6,567 nucleotides of DNA, taken from contig CAJUOA010000140.1 of NCBI GenBank assembly GCA_910587785.1, positions 1 through 6,567 on the forward strand. The letters are read 5' to 3'. Position 1 is the stretch's first letter, and the number at the start of each line of letters is the position of its first letter. The notes under the pieces were generated by a model. It searched no databases. It worked only from the letters and a program-made list of their open reading frames with translations, and had not been told where the DNA came from. A program made the position numbers and the translations under genes. This DNA comes from an uncultured Oscillospiraceae bacterium (GTDB lineage Bacteria; Bacillota; Clostridia; Oscillospirales; Oscillospiraceae). Shown piece after piece: positions 3,886 to 6,567 of this stretch.

Positions 3886-5880
3886 TCAGCCAGGCCGCCG
3901 CTCGCTGCGGCGGATGATGACGGCGTCGTTGCTTTTCAACTCGCAGGCGAAAGCGCCCTCCTCCCCGTTGACCAGGAGCTCCACCGGGCAGTCCAGTTTG
4001 CTGAAGTCGATGCCCGATCGGTCCAGCAGGTCCATGAGGTAGTAGGGCTCCCCTCCCGGCTTGCCCGGGAGCACCAGCGGCTCCCCGTTGAGGTACACGC
4101 ACAGGGGCCGGGCGAAGCTCAGGGGAGCGGCAGGCGCTTCGGGAAAGGGTTCTGGTCCCGCTTCAGGCTCCATCTCAGGTTCCGGTTCCACCGGAGCGGG
4201 GACTTCCTCCTCCGGTTCCGGCTCAGGCTCGGGTTCTGGGACAGGCGCTTCCGGCGGCGCCTCTTCCGGCTCCTCCGGCGCATCCAGCTCGAAGGGCTCC
4301 TCCCGGGTCGCCACCTGGTCGCCGGAGTGGAGGGTCCAGTCCAGCCCCACGGGGGCGCCGTTGACCATCACGCCGCCGGGGAAGTCGATGCCCAGCAGGT
4401 CCGCCACGGTCCGCGCCGCAGAGCGGCCCGGCACAGCGGGGACGAACTCGATGGCGTCCCCCGCGTACACCAGGGCCGAGGGCGTAGTCTCCCTGCCGTT
4501 GAGCAGGAGGGTGCAGGGGGTGGCGCTCTCCCCCCGGAAGGTCATCCGCTGTCCGTCCACAGTGACCACCAGGCTCTTGCCCGTGCGCCCCAAGAGGTCA
4601 GCGGAGGTGTAGCCGTTCATCATCAGCAGATCCAGCACGGTGAGCGTGCCGCTCCGGAAGAGCTTGGCGGGCTTGCCGTTGAGGAGGATGCGGTAGCTGT
4701 CGCTGATGAGCCCCAGTCCGGCGGAGACGGCGATGCCCAGGGGCGTGGCGTACTCCGGATCGTTGAGCTCGTACTCCTGGGAGAAGGCGCTGACGCTGTA
4801 GTTGTTCCCCGCCAGGGCCACCCGCCGCTCGCTCATATCCAGGGCCTGGGCCACCAGGTCCCGCAGGCAGACCAGCTTGCTGCCGCCCCCCGCCAGGAAC
4901 ACCGCTGAGGGCGGCGCGCCGTTGAGGGCCACCACCCGCTGGGCGATCTCCTGGGCCAGGTTCTCCGCCGCGCCCATGAGGGCCTCCCGGATCTGGACGC
5001 CGGGTACGCTCTGTTCCAGGCCCAGCACGTCCCGGTAGGTGATGGTAGCGGAGTCCATCTCCATCTTCATCCGCTCCGCAGTGGCGAAGCTGACCAGGTA
5101 CCGGCGCATGAGCTCCTCAGTGATCTCATCCCCGGCAATGGTGGCCATGGTGTACCCCACCACGGCCCCGTCCCGGCAGACGGCGATATCGCTGGTGCCC
5201 GCGCCGATGTCAGCCAGCACCAGGTTCAAAAGCCGCAGGTCCGCCGGGATGACCGCGTTGAGGGCGGCAATGGGCTCCAGGGTGAGGCTCGCCACCTCCA
5301 GCCCTGCGGCCTCCATCACGGCGTACAGGCTCTCCACCACCTCGCTGGGAAGGAACGTGGCCACTACTTCCGCCTCCAGCTGCTGTCCGGTGTGCCCCTT
5401 GAGGGTGGTCATGGGGTAGCGGTCCAGCAGGTAGCTGGACACGGTGTAGCCCACCAGGTAGAAGCGGCGCTGGGGGCTCTCGTCCCCGTCGGAGAGGCGG
5501 CTCTCCGCGTCGCTGACGGCCCCGCTCTCCAGCTGGCTGATAAGGTCGCTCTCAATCCTGCTCACCTGGGGCAGGTCCATGGCGAAGCGGCCCTTCTCCG
5601 TGCGCAGGGCCCGACCGGCGGCAGCCACGCTGACCCGTCTGAGGACGCAGTCCAGCTTGGCCTCCATCCGGTCCGTGACGGACCGGGCCACCTTGGCCAC
5701 CTGAGCGATGTCCTCGATCTGTCCGTCCAGCATGGCCCGCTTGCCATGCTCCTCTTTCTCAATGGCCAGGACCTCCAGCCGTTCGTCCACAACACGGCCC
5801 GCAACACCGATGATGCTGCGGGTCCCAATGTCCAGGGCGAAGATCAGCTCCCCATCCTGATATTTGGTTTCATCGGGCAT
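3886..5880 (-). CDS. FtsA-like actin-fold ATPase with repeated C-terminal modules
   Basis: At 664 residues this is far longer than classical FtsA (about 420). The N-terminal two-thirds is an FtsA/PilM-type actin fold: phosphate-1 loop LDIGTRS (16-22), an SHS2-like insert (about 80-200), phosphate-2 loop ADIGAGTSDIAV (223-234) and adenosine loop LAGGGSKL (329-336). After about residue 395 come beta-rich repeats with NG turns, a Pro/Glu-rich linker (534-587), and a last repeat ending in an arginine-rich tail. No amphipathic membrane helix typical of FtsA's end is seen. The start ATG has a ribosome site with ten bases matching the 16S 3' end. ftsZ is not adjacent, so this is probably an FtsA paralogue rather than the division FtsA. 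It would act in the cytoplasm, likely as an ATP-driven filament or scaffold at the membrane. The lipoprotein gene follows in the same unit. Confidence 0.85.
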   Translation of the reverse strand: MPDETKYQDGELIFALDIGTRSIIGVAGRVVDERLEVLAIEKEEHGKRAMLDGQIEDIAQVAKVARSVTDRMEAKLDCVLRRVSVAAAGRALRTEKGRFAMDLPQVSRIESDLISQLESGAVSDAESRLSDGDESPQRRFYLVGYTVSSYLLDRYPMTTLKGHTGQQLEAEVVATFLPSEVVESLYAVMEAAGLEVASLTLEPIAALNAVIPADLRLLNLVLADIGAGTSDIAVCRDGAVVGYTMATIAGDEITEELMRRYLVSFATAERMKMEMDSATITYRDVLGLEQSVPGVQIREALMGAAENLAQEIAQRVVALNGAPPSAVFLAGGGSKLVCLRDLVAQALDMSERRVALAGNNYSVSAFSQEYELNDPEYATPLGIAVSAGLGLISDSYRILLNGKPAKLFRSGTLTVLDLLMMNGYTSADLLGRTGKSLVVTVDGQRMTFRGESATPCTLLLNGRETTPSALVYAGDAIEFVPAVPGRSAARTVADLLGIDFPGGVMVNGAPVGLDWTLHSGDQVATREEPFELDAPEEPEEAPPEAPVPEPEPEPEPEEEVPAPVEPEPEMEPEAGPEPFPEAPAAPLSFARPLCVYLNGEPLVLPGKPGGEPYYLMDLLDRSGIDFSKLDCPVELLVNGEEGAFACELKSNDAVIIRRSERRPG
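4120..4281 (-). repeat. Low-complexity Pro/Glu coding tract inside the FtsA-like gene
   Basis: Residues 534-587 are almost only E, P and A, including EPEPEPEPEEE (549-559), encoded by repeated GAG/GAA and CCx codons. It probably forms an extended, stiff, negatively charged spacer between the second and last C-terminal modules. Such DNA can slip, so its length may vary among strains. Confidence 0.85.
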
Positions 5881-5884
5881 GTTC

Positions 5885-5894
5885 GATCACCTCC
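5885..5894 (-). promoter_or_regulatory. Extended ribosome binding site of the FtsA-like gene
   Basis: GGAGGTGATC on the minus strand lies four bases before the ATG at 5880 and matches the anti-Shine-Dalgarno end of 16S rRNA over ten bases. The core GGAGG is nine bases from the start. This predicts strong initiation and fixes the start codon. Confidence 0.85.
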
Positions 5895-5922
5895 GGTCCT
5901 ATGTGGGTATGTGTTGGAAGTC

Positions 5923-5938
5923 GTTACCAGGAGGTAAC
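5923..5938. other. Small palindrome in the leader of the FtsA-like gene
   Basis: GTTACC-AGGA-GGTAAC is a perfect six-base inverted repeat with a four-base centre, immediately downstream (minus-strand sense) of the long hairpin at 5942-5981 and 43 bases before the ATG. It could be an RNA hairpin or a protein-binding operator; the sequence does not decide between them. Confidence 0.5.
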
Positions 5939-5941
5939 ATA

Positions 5942-5981
5942 GGATATATGGCATCCCGGTCTCCCGGGACGCCATATATCC
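5942..5981 (-). terminator. Long hairpin between the chemotaxis gene and the FtsA-like gene, terminator-like without a U-run
   Basis: Arms of 18 bases (5981-5964 with 5959-5942) enclose a four-base loop. In minus-strand RNA all 18 positions pair, one as G-U, with a GAGA loop of the stable GNRA type. On the plus strand the same position is an A-C mismatch, so the structure favours minus-strand RNA. It begins 11 bases after the MCP stop. No U-tract follows (TATGTTACC), so it may protect the MCP mRNA 3' end, slow polymerase or terminate with a factor. The rest of the 112-base gap shows no clear promoter. Confidence 0.6.
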
Positions 5982-5992
5982 GGATGTACCAA

Positions 5993-6567
5993 TCAATACT
6001 TGCTGTTGCCGAAGGGGCTGCTGCTGCCGCCGCTGAGCATCAGGGGCTCTTCCCGGTCAGAGCCGCTGTCCCAGCTGCTGGCGGGAGCGCTCTGGAAGCC
6101 GCTGCCGAAGCCGCCGACCTTGCTGCTGACATGGAACTCGGCCATCAGCTGGTGCATGATGTTGGCCTGGGAGCTCAGCTCCTCGCTGGCCGCCGCGCAC
6201 TCCTCGCTGGTGGCGGAGTTGGTCTGCACCACGGCGGAGATCTGGTCAATGCCCTCTGTGACCTGGGTAATGGCGGCAGTCTGGGTCTCTACGGCCTCGG
6301 TGACGCTCTCCATCATGGACACGACGCTGCCGGTCAGCTCCGTGGTCCGCTGAAGGGACTCAGTGACCTTGCCCACCACGCTGGTGCCGTTTTCCACGGC
6401 GTTGATGGAGTTCCCAATGAGGTCCTTGGTGGCCTTGGCGGCCTCGTCGGACTTGGAGGCGAGGTTGCGCACCTCATCGGCCACCACAGAGAATCCCTTG
6501 CCCGCCGTACCGGCCCGGGCGGCCTCCACGGCGGCGTTCAGCGCCAGGATGTTGGTCTGGAAGGCGA
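5993..6567 (-). CDS. Methyl-accepting chemotaxis protein, C-terminal signalling domain (5' end outside window)
   Basis: The visible 190 residues run in frame to the window edge and contain the highly conserved MCP hairpin tip, FQTNILALNAAVEAARAG, then GKGFSVVADEVRNLA. This is the part that binds CheA and CheW. A long coiled-coil return helix follows (about 70 to 145 of the visible part), with Gln/Glu-Thr-rich heptads that could hold methylation sites. The tail is Ser/Gly-rich and flexible and ends in NSKY, with no NWETF-like CheR-docking pentapeptide. The GTG in the AAVEAARAG motif is an internal valine, not a start. Sensor and membrane regions are outside the window, so the ligand is unknown. 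Confidence 0.95.
   Translation of the reverse strand, partial: AFQTNILALNAAVEAARAGTAGKGFSVVADEVRNLASKSDEAAKATKDLIGNSINAVENGTSVVGKVTESLQRTTELTGSVVSMMESVTEAVETQTAAITQVTEGIDQISAVVQTNSATSEECAAASEELSSQANIMHQLMAEFHVSSKVGGFGSGFQSAPASSWDSGSDREEPLMLSGGSSSPFGNSKY

Noticed and set aside
2847..4908. Two plus-strand reading frames (343 and 360 codons) opposite the lipoprotein and FtsA-like genes.
   Set aside because: Both are Arg/His/Gly-rich shadows without ribosome sites, and both cross the promoter, terminator or gene boundaries of well-supported minus-strand genes.
6493..6529. A start codon for a short 178-residue protein at the GTG at 6529.
   Set aside because: The frame stays open to the window edge and continues the conserved MCP tip upstream of this valine, so the gene begins outside the window.
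1..6567. A CRISPR array, toxin-antitoxin pair, phage or transposon remnants, or a defence system.
   Set aside because: No regularly spaced repeats, transposase, integrase or paired small genes are visible. The genes are housekeeping-type families in compact operons.

Overview
The window looks like ordinary chromosome from a GC-rich Firmicute, most likely a gut-type clostridium near the Oscillospiraceae (Flavonifractor/Oscillibacter-like). This placement is an inference. It rests on strong GGAGG-type ribosome binding sites, a textbook TTGACA-N17-TATAAT promoter, U-tailed intrinsic terminators, heavy use of CTG/CTC leucine codons beside two CUN-reading tRNA-Leu genes, and a long clostridial-style FtsA-like protein. 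I see no phage, insertion sequence, CRISPR array or defence locus. Nearly everything is on the minus strand, so transcription mostly runs from right to left.

From right to left: (1) 6567-5993 is the C-terminal half of a methyl-accepting chemotaxis protein, cut by the window edge. (2) 5981-5923 holds two strong hairpins in the gap before the next gene. (3) 5880-3036 is a two-gene unit of an FtsA-like actin-fold ATPase with an unusual repeated C-terminal region, followed by a lipoprotein of unknown function and closed by a very good terminator (3027-2992). (4) 2905-2057 is a rhomboid-like membrane protein that seems to lack the catalytic serine and histidine and ends in a Cys/His-rich, probably zinc-binding tail. 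A candidate promoter and a TTG start are proposed for it. (5) 2048-1972 is a compact series of three palindromes between the rhomboid-like gene and a converging plus-strand gene. (6) 1629-1964 is that plus-strand gene, a small ArsC/Spx/YffB-like thioredoxin-fold protein. (7) 1588-321 is a GNAT acetyltransferase whose stop overlaps the start of a Sir2-family NAD-dependent deacylase (ATGA), followed by a modest terminator. (8) 232-1 is a tRNA operon: a perfect consensus promoter drives tRNA-Leu(GAG) and then tRNA-Leu(CAG), the latter cut by the window edge.

Two pairings look functional. The acetyltransferase and sirtuin are translationally coupled and carry opposing chemistries, which suggests a reversible acylation module, although the substrate is unknown. 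The FtsA-like ATPase and the lipoprotein share a transcript and a probable location at the cell envelope, one on each side of the membrane. Most individual genes are recognisable families. The least explained parts are the repeated NG-x11-[GN]D modules of the FtsA-like protein, the inactive-looking rhomboid with its Cys/His tail, and the palindrome cluster at 1972-2048.
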